Shown: positions 26,723-35,150, counted from the stretch's first letter. The stretch is DNA of 64,000 nt from Tautonia marina (GCF_009177065.1 NZ_WEZF01000019.1:62001-126000), one strand, 5' to 3'. Translations and numbers: made by a program. Notes: generated from the sequence alone by a model not told the origin.

Positions 26723-27778
26723 TCAGGCCGCGCGGCGGGCGGACGGCCGGGAGAGGAGGCGTCGGCTGGCCTCGAAGACGGCATCGGGGTGCAGCTCGGT
26801 CATGCAACGATGGTGGCCGAGCGGGCAAACGGGCTTCTGGCAAGGACCACACGGAACGGGCTGTTGCAGGTGAATGGCCAGGGGGTGATAGGTGCGGGTC
26901 CAGGCAATGTGCGTCGGGCCGAACAGGCTGACCACCGGCACGCCAAAGCCGGCGGCGAAGTGTCGGGGGCCGGAGTCGGTGGTGACGAGCAGGGCCGATC
27001 GGCGGACGCTGGCCTTGGTCAAGCCGATGCTCACCGGTTCATCGGCCAGGCTGACCACGTCGGGATGCGCGGCTCCAGCGACGATCGCGCGGGCCGAGGC
27101 CCGTTCGGCGGGACCGCAAACGACGAGGATCTTCACCCCCAGCTCGCTGACCAGCCGCCGGGCGAGGGTGGCGAAGTGGGCATCGGGCCAGTTCTTCGCG
27201 GGGCCGAAGGCGCCTCCCGTGTTCAGGCAGACGACCGGGCGATCACCGAGCAGGCCGAGCCGTTGCCAGGCGAGGTCGGCGGCCTGTTCGTCGGCAACGG
27301 TCGTGAACAGCTCGCAGGCAAGGGAATCGACCGGGCATTGCAGGTGCCGGGCAAGGGCGAGATAGTACTCGACAATCGGCACGGGAGTGAAGCGGCCCCG
27401 AGCATCGCGGGGGGCGTGTAGGTGGTCGGTCAACAGGAGGCCGCGGCCCCCTCGGGCGTAGCCGACCCGCCGCTCAACGCCGCCAAGCCAGGCCATGAGG
27501 GCCGATCGGATCGAGTTGGGCAGTAAGACGGCGAGGTCGAACCGCTCGTCACGCAACCGGGCGATGACGCCGGGCATGCGCTGCTCGGGCTCGGCCGATT
27601 TCGGATGGAAGCGGATCAGCTCGTCGAGCCAGGGGGCGCCGTCGAGCGTCGGGGCGACGTTCGGCTTGATCAAGGCGGTGATCCGGGCAGAGGGGAACCC
27701 CTGGCGGAGGGCTCGCAACGTCGGCGTGGCCATAACGGTGTCGCCGACGAGGTTCGGGCAGAAGACGACGATCCGCAT
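26723..27778 (-). CDS. waaF: LPS heptosyltransferase, WaaF/GT9 family
   Basis: 351 residues from the ATG at 27778, with AAAGGA upstream. GT9 features: MRIVVFCPNLVGDTVMATP at the N-terminus, VVCLNTGGAFGPAKNWP, ILVVCGPAE, and the donor-binding TTDSGPRHFAAGFGVPVVSL. The C-terminal CPLGHHRCM is like the Cys-rich end of WaaF enzymes. WaaF adds L-glycero-D-manno-heptose to the LPS inner core from ADP-heptose. It lies 48 bases below lpxK. Heptosyltransferase I and the ADP-heptose genes are not in the window, so whether this acts as I or II is uncertain. Confidence 0.88.
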   Translation of the reverse strand: MRIVVFCPNLVGDTVMATPTLRALRQGFPSARITALIKPNVAPTLDGAPWLDELIRFHPKSAEPEQRMPGVIARLRDERFDLAVLLPNSIRSALMAWLGGVERRVGYARGGRGLLLTDHLHAPRDARGRFTPVPIVEYYLALARHLQCPVDSLACELFTTVADEQAADLAWQRLGLLGDRPVVCLNTGGAFGPAKNWPDAHFATLARRLVSELGVKILVVCGPAERASARAIVAGAAHPDVVSLADEPVSIGLTKASVRRSALLVTTDSGPRHFAAGFGVPVVSLFGPTHIAWTRTYHPLAIHLQQPVPCGPCQKPVCPLGHHRCMTELHPDAVFEASRRLLSRPSARRAA

Positions 27779-27826
27779 CGGGGAATCCTTTCCCGAAGTC
27801 GGAAGGGGGGAGGCGGCGGGCGAGCG

Positions 27827-28891
27827 TTACGGCTCCGGGTCGGGAGGAGCCATCGCGGCGATCCGGTCGAGCGAGGCGTCGAGGAGGTCGGCGCCGTCGA
27901 GCAGTTCCAGACCGATCCGCACCGCGCGGAGGGGAACCGGCCCCAACCGGTCGAGGCGAAGCTTGACCGAATCCTTCTGCGTGGTCAAGGCCAGGCTGGC
28001 CTGATGCTCGCGGGCCCAGGCAATGAGGGAATCAACATCCGAGCGATCGTACGGGTGATGGTCGGGGAACGCCCGAAAGGCGACGAGGTCCGCGCCGAGG
28101 CCGAGCACGGTGCGGCGGAACCCTTCCGGATTCCCGAGCCCGCAGAAGGCAACGACCGGGCCTGATCGGGCAAGGTCGAGGGGAAACGCCTGACCCTCGT
28201 CGTCGATCAGGTCGCGAGGGGCGTGACGCGCCTCGGCCCAGGGCAGGGGGCCAGCGTGGCGTTCGGCCTCGGCTCGAATCGCGCGGCGATCGTCGGGGGA
28301 GACAAGGTCGGCCCGCGAAAGCACGACCACTCCCGCGCGGCGGAGGGATCGGATCGGCTCGCGGAGCAAACCCCGGGGCAAGAGGTGGCCGAGGCCGAAT
28401 GGGTCGAGGGCGTCGATCAGGACGATGTCGAGGTTCCGGGCGAGCCGGCGGTGCTGAAAGCCGTCGTCGAGCACAAGAACCTGAGACTCGCACTCCTCGA
28501 CGGCGATCCGAGCCAACGACAGGCGATCGGGGTCCTGGAAGTGGGGCACGTCGGGCAGGTTGGCGTCGAGGACGAGTCCCTCGTCGTTCAGGCCCTCGGT
28601 GGCGCCGTAGCCTCGGCTGAGGATGGCGACCCGAAGGCCGAGGGCGCGGAAGTGTCGGCAGGCGTATTCGACCATCGGCGTCTTGCCGGTGCCGCCGACG
28701 GTGATGTTGCCGATCGCGACGACCGGCACCTCGGCCCGTTCGACCCCCCGGCCGCGATCAAACCGGGCGTTCCGGGAGGTGATGCCGAGGCGGTAACCTT
28801 CGGCGGCGACGCGGAGCACGGCCCTGGCCAGGGTGGCACGAGGGCCTCGGGTTTCGCCCCGGATGAGTCGGTGAAAGGCGATGCGATCCAT
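27827..28891 (-). CDS. lpxK: Tetraacyldisaccharide 4'-kinase LpxK
   Basis: 354 residues from the ATG at 28891. LpxK marks: [14 protein letters not shown] (P-loop, about residues 59-72), [21 protein letters not shown] (catalytic Asp/His region, about 145), [24 protein letters not shown] and [10 protein letters not shown]. It phosphorylates the lipid A disaccharide at the 4' position on the cytoplasmic face of the inner membrane. One N-terminal hydrophobic segment anchors it. Length is normal for the family (about 330). It implies that this planctomycete makes lipid A. Confidence 0.95.
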   Translation of the reverse strand: MDRIAFHRLIRGETRGPRATLARAVLRVAAEGYRLGITSRNARFDRGRGVERAEVPVVAIGNITVGGTGKTPMVEYACRHFRALGLRVAILSRGYGATEGLNDEGLVLDANLPDVPHFQDPDRLSLARIAVEECESQVLVLDDGFQHRRLARNLDIVLIDALDPFGLGHLLPRGLLREPIRSLRRAGVVVLSRADLVSPDDRRAIRAEAERHAGPLPWAEARHAPRDLIDDEGQAFPLDLARSGPVVAFCGLGNPEGFRRTVLGLGADLVAFRAFPDHHPYDRSDVDSLIAWAREHQASLALTTQKDSVKLRLDRLGPVPLRAVRIGLELLDGADLLDASLDRIAAMAPPDPEP

Positions 28892-28931
28892 CCGTGGACG
28901 GTCCTTTGGCGCGGTGAGGGAGAACGAACGA

Positions 28932-29564
28932 TCAACGGTAGATGCGGGCGGCGAGGTTCGAGACGTCTTGCTCGGCCACAACCCGACGGATCAGGCGAGC
29001 GATCTTGCTCCCACCGAAGGCGGAGGGCTCAATGGGGGAGAGTGGCGAGAAGTCGTCCGGGTCGTTGCACGCCAGGCGGAGGTCGATCACCGAGACGATG
29101 GCGCGGGACGCCTCCCGGAGAATGGTCTCATTGAACAGGGCCAGCCCGGCCCGCTCGGCGGGGGAGAGGCCGGGGATGGCATCGTAGATGGTGCAGACGG
29201 CAACCGGCCTGTGGAACGATCGAAGCTGGTCGAGCATGGTCCGATAGGTCGCCTGGAACGCCTCTCGGATCCCGTCCAGGGCGGTCAGCACCCCGGCCAC
29301 CGATTCGGCCGGCTCGTGCAGGATCCAGGAGCGGGCGCCGAGGGCGTCGTTGCCTCCCGTGCTGACGACCAGATGGGTGGCGTCTCGGGGAAGCTCCTTG
29401 AGCTGTCGGGCCACGTCTTCGGTCACCGAGCCATCAACCGCCAGCAGGGTGGCCCTCCAACTGGGGAGCAGGTGCTTCCGGAGATGATCGAGGACCGACG
29501 GCCCACCGGGGACATACGCAGCGTTGTCGAAGATCGAGTCTCCGAGCAAGACGACGTGGGGCAT
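28932..29564 (-). CDS. SGNH/GDSL hydrolase
   Basis: 210 residues from the ATG at 29564, with GGAAG upstream. Block I: VVLLGDSIFDNAAY, with the nucleophile Ser near residue 10. Block III: VSTGGNDALG, with the Asn. The C-terminal block reads SPIEPSAFGGSKIARLI, where the usual Asp-x-x-His is not obvious, as in one subgroup of this family. No signal peptide, so it is probably cytoplasmic. It hydrolyses esters or thioesters in general; the substrate is unknown. It lies 40 bases above lpxK and may lead that operon. Confidence 0.85.
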   Translation of the reverse strand: MPHVVLLGDSIFDNAAYVPGGPSVLDHLRKHLLPSWRATLLAVDGSVTEDVARQLKELPRDATHLVVSTGGNDALGARSWILHEPAESVAGVLTALDGIREAFQATYRTMLDQLRSFHRPVAVCTIYDAIPGLSPAERAGLALFNETILREASRAIVSVIDLRLACNDPDDFSPLSPIEPSAFGGSKIARLIRRVVAEQDVSNLAARIYR

Positions 29565-29625
29565 GGCAAGGGCTTCCAGAGCACGAACTGGGGCCAGGCC
29601 TCCGGTGGCCCTGGACGTGATGATA

Positions 29626-29730
29626 AACGCTGAGGGGTGCCCTGGCCACGTTGGCGTGGCCTGCCTCGGGCGTGGGCAAGCCCCCCGGGATTCAGAACCC
29701 AGCGTTGGCGGGAACGGTTGAGCCCCTCAG
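29626..29730. repeat. Structured palindromic element
   Basis: About 105 bases with nested inverted repeats: AACGCTG (29626-29632) with CAGCGTT (29700-29706), CTGAGGGG (29630-29637) with CCCCTCAG (29723-29730), and an inner hairpin GGCCACG/CGTGGCC (29644-29661). It overlaps the end of the next gene by four bases. It may be a transcript-end structure or a dispersed repeat; it is not a tRNA. Confidence 0.45.
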
Positions 29731-29984
29731 TCATGAGTCTGGCGAACCAGGGTCGCTCCGATCGCAACGCCGGTCAGTGCCGCCAGAAGGTTGCCCAGGA
29801 TCCAATGAATGGTGGCAGCTGGAGCCCCAGGCAGAACCGTGGCCGCCCAGCAACCGAGCCACAGGATCCAGAAGTCAAGTCCTGCGGCGAGGAACCACGC
29901 TCGATGATGGCTTCCACCCATGAGAGTGTCCCGATGTGATCGCTCGTCGAGGATCGACCGGAGCCGAAGTTCTGACAGCCTCAT
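29727..29984 (-). CDS. Small membrane protein
   Basis: 85 residues from the ATG at 29984, which shares its last base with the stop of the gene before it (TGATG), so coupled translation is likely. An ATG at 29921 would give 64 residues. Two membrane helices (AWFLAAGLDFWILWLGCWAA, IHWILGNLLAALTGVAIGA) separated by a short Pro/Ala loop, and a basic N-terminus. The family is not recognised. The stop lies inside the structured element at 29626-29730. Confidence 0.55.
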   Translation of the reverse strand: MRLSELRLRSILDERSHRDTLMGGSHHRAWFLAAGLDFWILWLGCWAATVLPGAPAATIHWILGNLLAALTGVAIGATLVRQTHD

Positions 29985-30220
29985 CAGGAGGGAGCATCGG
30001 GCTTTCGGAAGGCCAGCCAGAGGCCGGCGAGGCCGAGCAGAATGCCACCGAACAGGAGCGGCCCCAGTTCGTCATCGCTGAGCAGTCGGGCGATCAAGGG
30101 CGATGGGGGAGGTGTGTCGCGATCTCCTCCGCTGAGCGTCGTGAAACCGAACGCCATGAAGGTCATGAAGCCGCCGACCAGGATCGCGGCAAGGCCGCCG
30201 AGCTTGGAGGCTACTTCCAT
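29984..30220 (-). CDS. Small membrane protein
   Basis: 78 residues from the ATG at 30220, with AGGAAG upstream. Two helices (LGGLAAILVGGFMTFMAFGF, LGPLLFGGILLGLAGLWLAF) flank a charged loop rich in Asp and Pro (SGGDRDTPPPSP). The family is not recognised. It is joined by one shared base to the next small membrane gene; the pair probably forms one unit below isocitrate dehydrogenase. Confidence 0.65.
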   Translation of the reverse strand: MEVASKLGGLAAILVGGFMTFMAFGFTTLSGGDRDTPPPSPLIARLLSDDELGPLLFGGILLGLAGLWLAFRKPDAPS

Positions 30221-30299
30221 GGACGGACTTCCTGGGAACTTGGGAAGAGGACTGGGAGCGTCTCGACCCAAGTGTTCGATGCGATGGAGGAAAGGGGGA

Positions 30300-30320
30300 C
30301 TGGGGTCGAGGTGACCCCAG
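30300..30320 (-). terminator. Hairpin downstream of isocitrate dehydrogenase
   Basis: A perfect 8-bp stem (CTGGGGTC/GACCCCAG) with a 5-base loop lies about 48 bases after the icd stop. On the reverse strand it is followed by a C/T-rich run. Probable terminator. Confidence 0.5.
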
Positions 30321-30367
30321 CCTCCCCTGGTTTTCATTCCGGAGCGATCAAAACCAAGGCCGATCGC

Positions 30368-31453
30368 TTAGCCCATGGCCTTGATGATGGCGTCGGCCAT
30401 CTCGGAGGTGCCGACGGCGGTGGGGTCGTCGCGGTGGGGCTTCATGTCGTAGGTGACGTCCTTGCCTTCGGCGATGACCTGGGCAACGGCCTTTTCGAGG
30501 CGGGCGCCGGCGTCGGTTTCGCCGAGGTAGTCGAGCATGAGCTTGCCGGAGAGGATCAGGGCGACCGGGTTGACCTTGTTCAAGCCCTTGTACTTGGGGG
30601 CCGAGCCGTGGGTCGCCTCGAAGACGGCCCCCTTGTCGCCGACGTTCATGCCGGGGGCCATACCCAGGCCGCCGACGAGGCCGGCGCCGAGGTCGGAGAG
30701 GATGTCGCCGTAGAGGTTCGGCAGGACGAGCACGTCGTACAGTTCGGGCTTCTGGACGAGCTGCATGCACATATTGTCAACAATGCGCTCGTCGAACTCG
30801 ATGTCGGAGTTCTGCTTGGCGACCTCCTCGGCGGTCTTGAGGAAGAGGCCGTCGGAGAACTTCAGGATGTTGGCCTTGTGAACGGCGGTAACCTTCTTGC
30901 GGCCGTTCTTGCGGGCGTAGTCGAAGGCGTACTGGACGATCCGGCGCGAGCCCTCGACGGAGATCGGCTTGATGGAGATGCCGGAGTCGGGGCGGATGGT
31001 CTTGCCGCCGAGGCGCTTGATGGTGCCGATCAGCTCGGCCGTTTCGGGCTTGTCCAGCTCGAACTCGATGCCGGCGTACAGGTCTTCGGTGTTCTCGCGG
31101 ACGATGACGAGGTCGATCTTGTGATCGGAGAAGGTGGTGCGGACCCCCTCGTAGATCTTGCAGGGGCGGACGCAGGCATACAGGTCGAGCGCCTGGCGGA
31201 GGTAGACGTTGACCGAGCGGAAGCCGGTGCCGACGGGGGTGGTGATGGGGGCCTTCAGGGCGACTCCAGTGCGCTTGATCGATTCGAGGACGCTATCGGG
31301 CACGGGGGTGCCGAGGCGTTCCATGACATCGACGCCGGCTTCCTGGACGTCCCAGTTGATCTTGACGCCGGTGGCGTCGATGCAGCGTCGGGTGGCCTCG
31401 GCCAGTTCGGGGCCGGTACCGTCGCCGGTGATGAGGGTGACTTCGTAAGCCAT
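30368..31453 (-). CDS. icd: Isocitrate dehydrogenase (isocitrate/isopropylmalate family)
   Basis: 361 residues from the ATG at 31453 ([16 protein letters not shown]). Substrate-binding residues appear in [32 protein letters not shown] marks an isocitrate rather than isopropylmalate enzyme, and metal Asps are in [17 protein letters not shown]. The cofactor loop reads [17 protein letters not shown]; Lys-Tyr here are the residues that bind the 2'-phosphate of NADP in the E. coli enzyme, so NADP use is favoured. It makes 2-oxoglutarate in the TCA cycle. Longer in-frame starts extend through unrelated sequence and were rejected. Confidence 0.93.
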   Translation of the reverse strand: MAYEVTLITGDGTGPELAEATRRCIDATGVKINWDVQEAGVDVMERLGTPVPDSVLESIKRTGVALKAPITTPVGTGFRSVNVYLRQALDLYACVRPCKIYEGVRTTFSDHKIDLVIVRENTEDLYAGIEFELDKPETAELIGTIKRLGGKTIRPDSGISIKPISVEGSRRIVQYAFDYARKNGRKKVTAVHKANILKFSDGLFLKTAEEVAKQNSDIEFDERIVDNMCMQLVQKPELYDVLVLPNLYGDILSDLGAGLVGGLGMAPGMNVGDKGAVFEATHGSAPKYKGLNKVNPVALILSGKLMLDYLGETDAGARLEKAVAQVIAEGKDVTYDMKPHRDDPTAVGTSEMADAIIKAMG

Positions 31454-31508
31454 GAGGGCGATGCTCGCTCGTCTCGCGAAAAGGGAGTGACCGGGGAACG
31501 GAACGGGA

Positions 31509-31561
31509 CCTTCGTCTCGCAAACGCCGAGATCCGTTGCCGTGGCCGTTGCGAGACGAAGG
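31509..31561. promoter_or_regulatory. 14-bp inverted repeat upstream of icd
   Basis: CCTTCGTCTCGCAA (31509-31522) and TTGCGAGACGAAGG (31548-31561) are perfect reverse complements, 25 bases apart and 56-108 bases upstream of icd. A related half, CTCGTCTCGC, occurs again at about 31469-31478. It could be an operator or a 5' leader hairpin. The rest of 31454-31876 shows no gene; promoters for icd and the forward Mpo1-like gene should lie here. Confidence 0.5.
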
Positions 31562-31876
31562 GCGGCTCGGGGCGGGGGAGCGGCTTGCGAGCGAGGGCGA
31601 GGAGTGGCTATCCTGGCTACTGGCCAGTACGTTGCGTAAGGGGTTCAAGCTACCGAGCCCCCTTGCCAGCGTCAAGCGATGCGGTCGAGTGGTTTGCGGG
31701 TCAGATCGATCGGGAGTTCCGGTCGGGACGCTTCGTCCTGTTCTCGGCCGTGATGCCCTCGCCGCGTTGATCCGATCGCGGTACGAGACGTTTGCCCGAG
31801 CGTTGGTGTCGATCGCCGAGGCCGTGATCGACCAGGACCGCCCCCGTTGCATGGACACCTGTTGAGATTCGCACCG

Positions 31877-32218
31877 ATGATCTGCCCGCCGCTCTCGCCG
31901 GACCCGGTCGTTCAGGACTGGATCGCCCGACACCGTCGGCCGGTCAACTTCGTCCTGCACATCCTGGCGATCCCGCCGACGATTCTGGGGGTGCTGTACA
32001 TCCCCATCTACGTCACCCTGCTGTCGGTGCCGGTCTTCGTGCTGGCGTTTTTGCTGTTCGATGGCGGATTCCTCGTCCAGTTCCTCGGGCATGCGATCGA
32101 TCGGTCGGAGCCGGGGGAAGTGACCTTCTTCAAGAAGCTCTGGCGGCGCTTCTGCGAGCAGCGTGCCCGATCGCGCTCGGCGGCCGTCGGTGGGGCCGCG
32201 GGCCGCGACGCGCGATGA
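31877..32218 (+). CDS. Mpo1-like (DUF962) membrane protein
   Basis: 113 residues from the ATG at 31877. The pattern [20 protein letters not shown], two helices ([36 protein letters not shown]) and [11 protein letters not shown] match the His-containing conserved ends of DUF962 proteins. The yeast member Mpo1 is an iron-dependent dioxygenase for alpha-oxidation of 2-hydroxy fatty acids; bacterial members are uncharacterised, so the activity is inference. The tail is basic ([11 protein letters not shown]). apt follows 88 bases downstream and may be cotranscribed. Confidence 0.7.
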   Translation: MICPPLSPDPVVQDWIARHRRPVNFVLHILAIPPTILGVLYIPIYVTLLSVPVFVLAFLLFDGGFLVQFLGHAIDRSEPGEVTFFKKLWRRFCEQRARSRSAAVGGAAGRDAR

Positions 32219-32306
32219 GAGACCGACTGCCTCGACACGCCGGCACCTTTTGATTCGACCCGATTCGCTTTGAGACGACGACGCCTCACACGGAGCACGC
32301 TTCCGC

Positions 32307-32837
32307 ATGACCGCGCCCGACGGCATCAACCTCGACGCCTTCATCCGCAACATTCCCGATTTTCCCAAGCCGGGGATTCAGTTCAAGGACATCACGCCGC
32401 TGCTGGCCGATCCGGGAGCGTTCCGGGTGGCGATCGATCGGCTGACCGAACCGTTTTCGGGTCGGAAGATTGACGGCATTGCCGCGGCCGAGGCGCGGGG
32501 GTTTCTACTGGCGGCTCCGATGGCGCTGGCGCTGGGGGTCGGCCTGGTGCCGATTCGCAAGGCGGGCAAGCTGCCGTTCACGACCGTGCACGCCGAGTAC
32601 GACCTGGAGTACGGCACCGACCGGCTCGAAATGCACAGCGACGCCCTGGAGCCAGGCAAGCGCATTCTCGTGGTCGATGACGTGCTGGCGACGGGCGGAA
32701 CCATGAAAGCCTGCTGCGATCTGGTCCGCAACGCCGGGGCCGAGGTGGTGGCCTGCGCTTTCCTGATGGAGCTGGGCTTCCTCGGGGGCCGGTCGAAGCT
32801 GGAGCCGACGGAGATCGTCAGCGTGTTGAGCTATTGA
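32307..32837 (+). CDS. apt: Adenine phosphoribosyltransferase
   Basis: 176 residues, normal for Apt. N-terminal [20 protein letters not shown], flexible-loop region [20 protein letters not shown], and the PRPP-binding motif [11 protein letters not shown] (about residues 120-130). It salvages adenine and PRPP to AMP in the cytoplasm. The last 20 bases overlap, tail to tail, the end of the reverse-strand gene that follows. Confidence 0.95.
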   Translation: MTAPDGINLDAFIRNIPDFPKPGIQFKDITPLLADPGAFRVAIDRLTEPFSGRKIDGIAAAEARGFLLAAPMALALGVGLVPIRKAGKLPFTTVHAEYDLEYGTDRLEMHSDALEPGKRILVVDDVLATGGTMKACCDLVRNAGAEVVACAFLMELGFLGGRSKLEPTEIVSVLSY

Positions 32838-34110
32838 CCTCGGTGGAGCCGGCCTCGCCCGGCTCACTGCCCGGCCTCGGGGGATTCCCGTGGGCCGGAC
32901 CCTCCGGATGACTCCGCCCGGTGGTGGTCCTGGGGGTCGTCGGACGATTCGAGAGCCCGGCCGGAGCGTCCGGGGCGGTCCGAACGGCCTCGGTGCGCTC
33001 GTGGGTGCGCCCCTCGGTGCGCCCGTGGGTGCGCCTCTCGGGGAGCGAGGCGGGGGCAGGGGCGTCGTGGGGCATCCCGTGTTCGGAGAAGGGGTTGCGT
33101 CGATCGCTTGCCGAAGAATCGGCCGTCGGCGGGGGTTCGTTTCGTGATTCCGGCGCGGGCGGCTCGGGGCGGCTCGTCGGGGGGACGTAGGCCGGGGTCT
33201 CGACGCGCCGGGAGGCTGCCGACTCCATCAGCTTCGACTCTCGGGCGTTGGTCTTCGAGCGTTCGGAGCGCAGGCGGGTCAGCGCGGCGAGGCTGCGGTG
33301 AAAGTCGCGGGAGGCGTCGCGGCGGTAGCGGTGGCGTTGCTGCCCCTCCTTCGACGTGTCGATGAGGGCGGCGGCCTCGACGGCCCGTTCACGAGGGGCG
33401 TCGACCTCGTCCCAGACGACGGGGCGGAGCGTTTCGAGGTGAGCGATCGTGTCGAGCACACTCGCTCGGATGCGGGCGACGGCCTCGGGGTCGCCGATCG
33501 GGGGGGCGGAGAGGTTCCACGCCTTCGGAAAGGCGGTCAGGGCGTATTGCCAGAGCGAGGCGGCCAGACTCGTCGGGTCGGTCGGCGCGGCGGCCTTGTG
33601 GCCGAGCAGGTGCATTGCCTGGATTAGGTTGTCGCCGGTCCAGCCGGCCCCTCGGTCGATTTGTGCCAGCAGGTTTCGCCAGTGCCGCAGCATCCAATCG
33701 ATGCCGAAGGCCGATTCGAGCAGCTCGGCGGCGACCTGTTCCGGGTCGTTCGGCAGGTTCTGGGCCTTGCGCCGGATCGCGTGTCGCTGCGCCTCGCGCC
33801 AGTCGCGCACGGCGTCCCTGATCGCCGGCCCGAGCCGCGACTCCTCGGCCTCGACGCAGCGCAAATAGCGCACATATTCGATTGCTGCCGACGCGATCAG
33901 TGCCTCCTCCGGCGGCGTCTCGGGCATGGCCTTGACCGTCCACTGGTCAACGATGACCCGTAGCCGCTCGGCCTCCTCCTCGGAGAGCGGCCGTTTGGCG
34001 GTCAGGCCGTGGGTCGTGGCGTTGGCCGAGCTTGCGGCCTTGCCCTCCTCGGTCCGGGGTCCGGGTCGGGGATGGTCCTGGCTAGCGTTGTGATCGTGGT
34101 GCGTGCTCAT
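32818..34110 (-). CDS. Hypothetical protein with a TEEGK...HGL motif and low-complexity tail
   Basis: 430 residues from the ATG at 34110. Near the N-terminus is TEEGKAASSANATTHGLTA, a motif shared by a widespread but uncharacterised group of bacterial proteins often found in accessory DNA. A helical middle follows (about residues 45-275, several Trp and Arg). The last 150 residues are Pro/Arg/Glu/Ser-rich and disordered, including Arg-Thr-His/Glu-Gly/Glu repeats coded by a 12-base tandem repeat. No signal or membrane helix. Function unknown. It overlaps the end of apt by 20 bases. Confidence 0.75.
   Translation of the reverse strand: MSTHHDHNASQDHPRPGPRTEEGKAASSANATTHGLTAKRPLSEEEAERLRVIVDQWTVKAMPETPPEEALIASAAIEYVRYLRCVEAEESRLGPAIRDAVRDWREAQRHAIRRKAQNLPNDPEQVAAELLESAFGIDWMLRHWRNLLAQIDRGAGWTGDNLIQAMHLLGHKAAAPTDPTSLAASLWQYALTAFPKAWNLSAPPIGDPEAVARIRASVLDTIAHLETLRPVVWDEVDAPRERAVEAAALIDTSKEGQQRHRYRRDASRDFHRSLAALTRLRSERSKTNARESKLMESAASRRVETPAYVPPTSRPEPPAPESRNEPPPTADSSASDRRNPFSEHGMPHDAPAPASLPERRTHGRTEGRTHERTEAVRTAPDAPAGLSNRPTTPRTTTGRSHPEGPAHGNPPRPGSEPGEAGSTEVNSSTR
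32991..33038. repeat. Four 12-base tandem repeats
   Basis: Units alternate CGGTGCGCNCGT and GGGTGCGCCYCT at 32991, 33003, 33015 and 33027. They encode a four-residue repeat (Arg-Thr-His/Glu-Gly/Glu) in the disordered tail of the reverse-strand gene and are likely length-variable. Confidence 0.7.
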
Positions 34111-34477
34111 GGGGGATCGCCTCTCGGGAGCGGGGGCATGGCGTGATTCGGGCGGTGGACGGTCGTGTGCTTGGACGATGATCGGCCGTATCCTGATATC
34201 ATCGTGGCGACGGGCGGGTTTAAGCACTTTTTCCGGCGCGCGGGCCGGATCGGCCCACGAAGTTGCCCGAGGGGCTTCCTCCGTGCCCTTTGTGAACCCG
34301 ATCGGCTTCGGTGCTGGCTGCTTGGTGTTCGTCCGTGTTTCAGCGTGAATGTGCTTGCCGCGCCGAAAGAATGGCGAGAGAATCGGCTGAGCGGATAGGG
34401 TTCTGTGGACGAATAGGCGTGTTTGGAAGCGGAAGTTCGTCCGTCTACGACGTCTTCGGCGGCTTCGGGAGGCGACG
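34111..34477. other. Divergent intergenic region
   Basis: No gene was seen between the reverse hypothetical gene and the forward gene at 34478. It should hold both promoters. The forward gene's ribosome site (GGGAGG) is at its right edge. I could not place -35/-10 boxes with confidence. Confidence 0.35.
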
Positions 34478-34996
34478 GTGAGATCGGTTTTCATCTTCCT
34501 CCGGGACACGAGTGAGGCAGAAGTCGCGACGTACCTCGATCGAGCGTACCCTGCCCAGTGGGAGCCGTGGCTGGTGAACTCGGCCGGTGATCCCTGTCTG
34601 TACGTCAATTTCTATCGCGACGCATCCAGGGAATTCGATTCGGAGGATTGGTCGGATCTGGTCCAACGGTTTGGTGGCGAGCCGGCGGTCGTGGTCATGG
34701 CCGATGTATCAGGTAGACATCCGGGCGACGAACAAGTCTTCGATTTCGTGACCGACCTCCTGAGCCGCTTCAGCGGGTCCGCGCAGGATGACTATACGGA
34801 GCACCTGTGGTCCCTCGACGAGTTGCGGGCCGGGTTTCAGGTCTTGGGGCATCCGTTCTTCGACTATATTGGCTGGCATGCCCAATCCCAGGCGGACTGG
34901 GGGTGGCCCCGGTTGCTCGCCAACCGGGGCGGCGCAGCCGCAAGAGGCGACGGGAGGCCGCACCGAGACCGCTCGTCGCTCCGCGACCCCGGTTGA
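34478..34996 (+). CDS. Hypothetical protein whose C-terminus runs into REP repeats
   Basis: 172 residues from a GTG with GGGAGG six bases upstream. The first 140 residues look like a real soluble alpha/beta protein (MRSVFIFLRDTSEAEVATYL, CLYVNFYRDASREF, EPAVVVMADVSGRHPG, EHLWSLDELRAGFQVLGHPF). From about residue 142 the sequence is translated REP DNA (RPLLANRGGAAARG-like), and the TGA stop lies inside the second REP. The original C-terminus was probably near FFDYIGWHAQSQADWG. Family not recognised. Confidence 0.7.
   Translation: MRSVFIFLRDTSEAEVATYLDRAYPAQWEPWLVNSAGDPCLYVNFYRDASREFDSEDWSDLVQRFGGEPAVVVMADVSGRHPGDEQVFDFVTDLLSRFSGSAQDDYTEHLWSLDELRAGFQVLGHPFFDYIGWHAQSQADWGWPRLLANRGGAAARGDGRPHRDRSSLRDPG
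34903..34948 (+). repeat. REP element A (tail type I)
   Basis: GTGG head (34903-34906), then a 9-bp stem CCCCGGTTG/CAACCGGGG around CTCGC, then the tail GGCGCAGCCGCAAGAGGC. It lies inside the 3' end of the forward hypothetical gene and faces REP B. Confidence 0.85.
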
Positions 34997-35013
34997 CGAG
35001 CAACCGGGGCCAC
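34972..35013 (-). repeat. REP element B (tail type II)
   Basis: Reverse orientation: GTGG head (35010-35013), the same 9-bp stem with loop CTCGT, and a tail of the CGCGGAGCGACGAG type. It converges with REP A to form a REPIN-like pair and supplies the stop codon of the upstream gene. Confidence 0.85.
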
Positions 35014-35062
35014 CCGCGCAGCCGCAAGAGGCGTGAGGGAACGCCCGAGGTCTCATTGTGGC

Positions 35063-35106
35063 CTCGCGTCGCTTCGCGACCCCGGTTGGCGAGCAACCGG
35101 GGCTAC
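35063..35106 (-). repeat. REP element C (tail type II)
   Basis: Reverse orientation: GTAG head (35103-35106), stem CCCCGGTTG/CAACCGGGG, loop CTCGC, tail CGCGAAGCGACGCGAG. The GTAG/GTGG alternation matches the GTRG tetranucleotide of RAYT-associated REPs. Confidence 0.85.
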
Positions 35107-35150
35107 CCGCCCGAGGTGGATTCCCAGGAATGTTCAAAAAGCATGTGTGG

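Noticed and set aside
29626-29730. Possible tRNA gene
   Set aside because: The GGGTTCTGAATCCC arm has an 8-base loop and no anticodon arm or acceptor pairing in the right places.
31454-32368. Upstream extension of isocitrate dehydrogenase to 666 residues
   Set aside because: The extra 305 residues cross the Mpo1-like gene and the start of apt antisense and have no family similarity; the ATG at 31453 starts at the normal family N-terminus.
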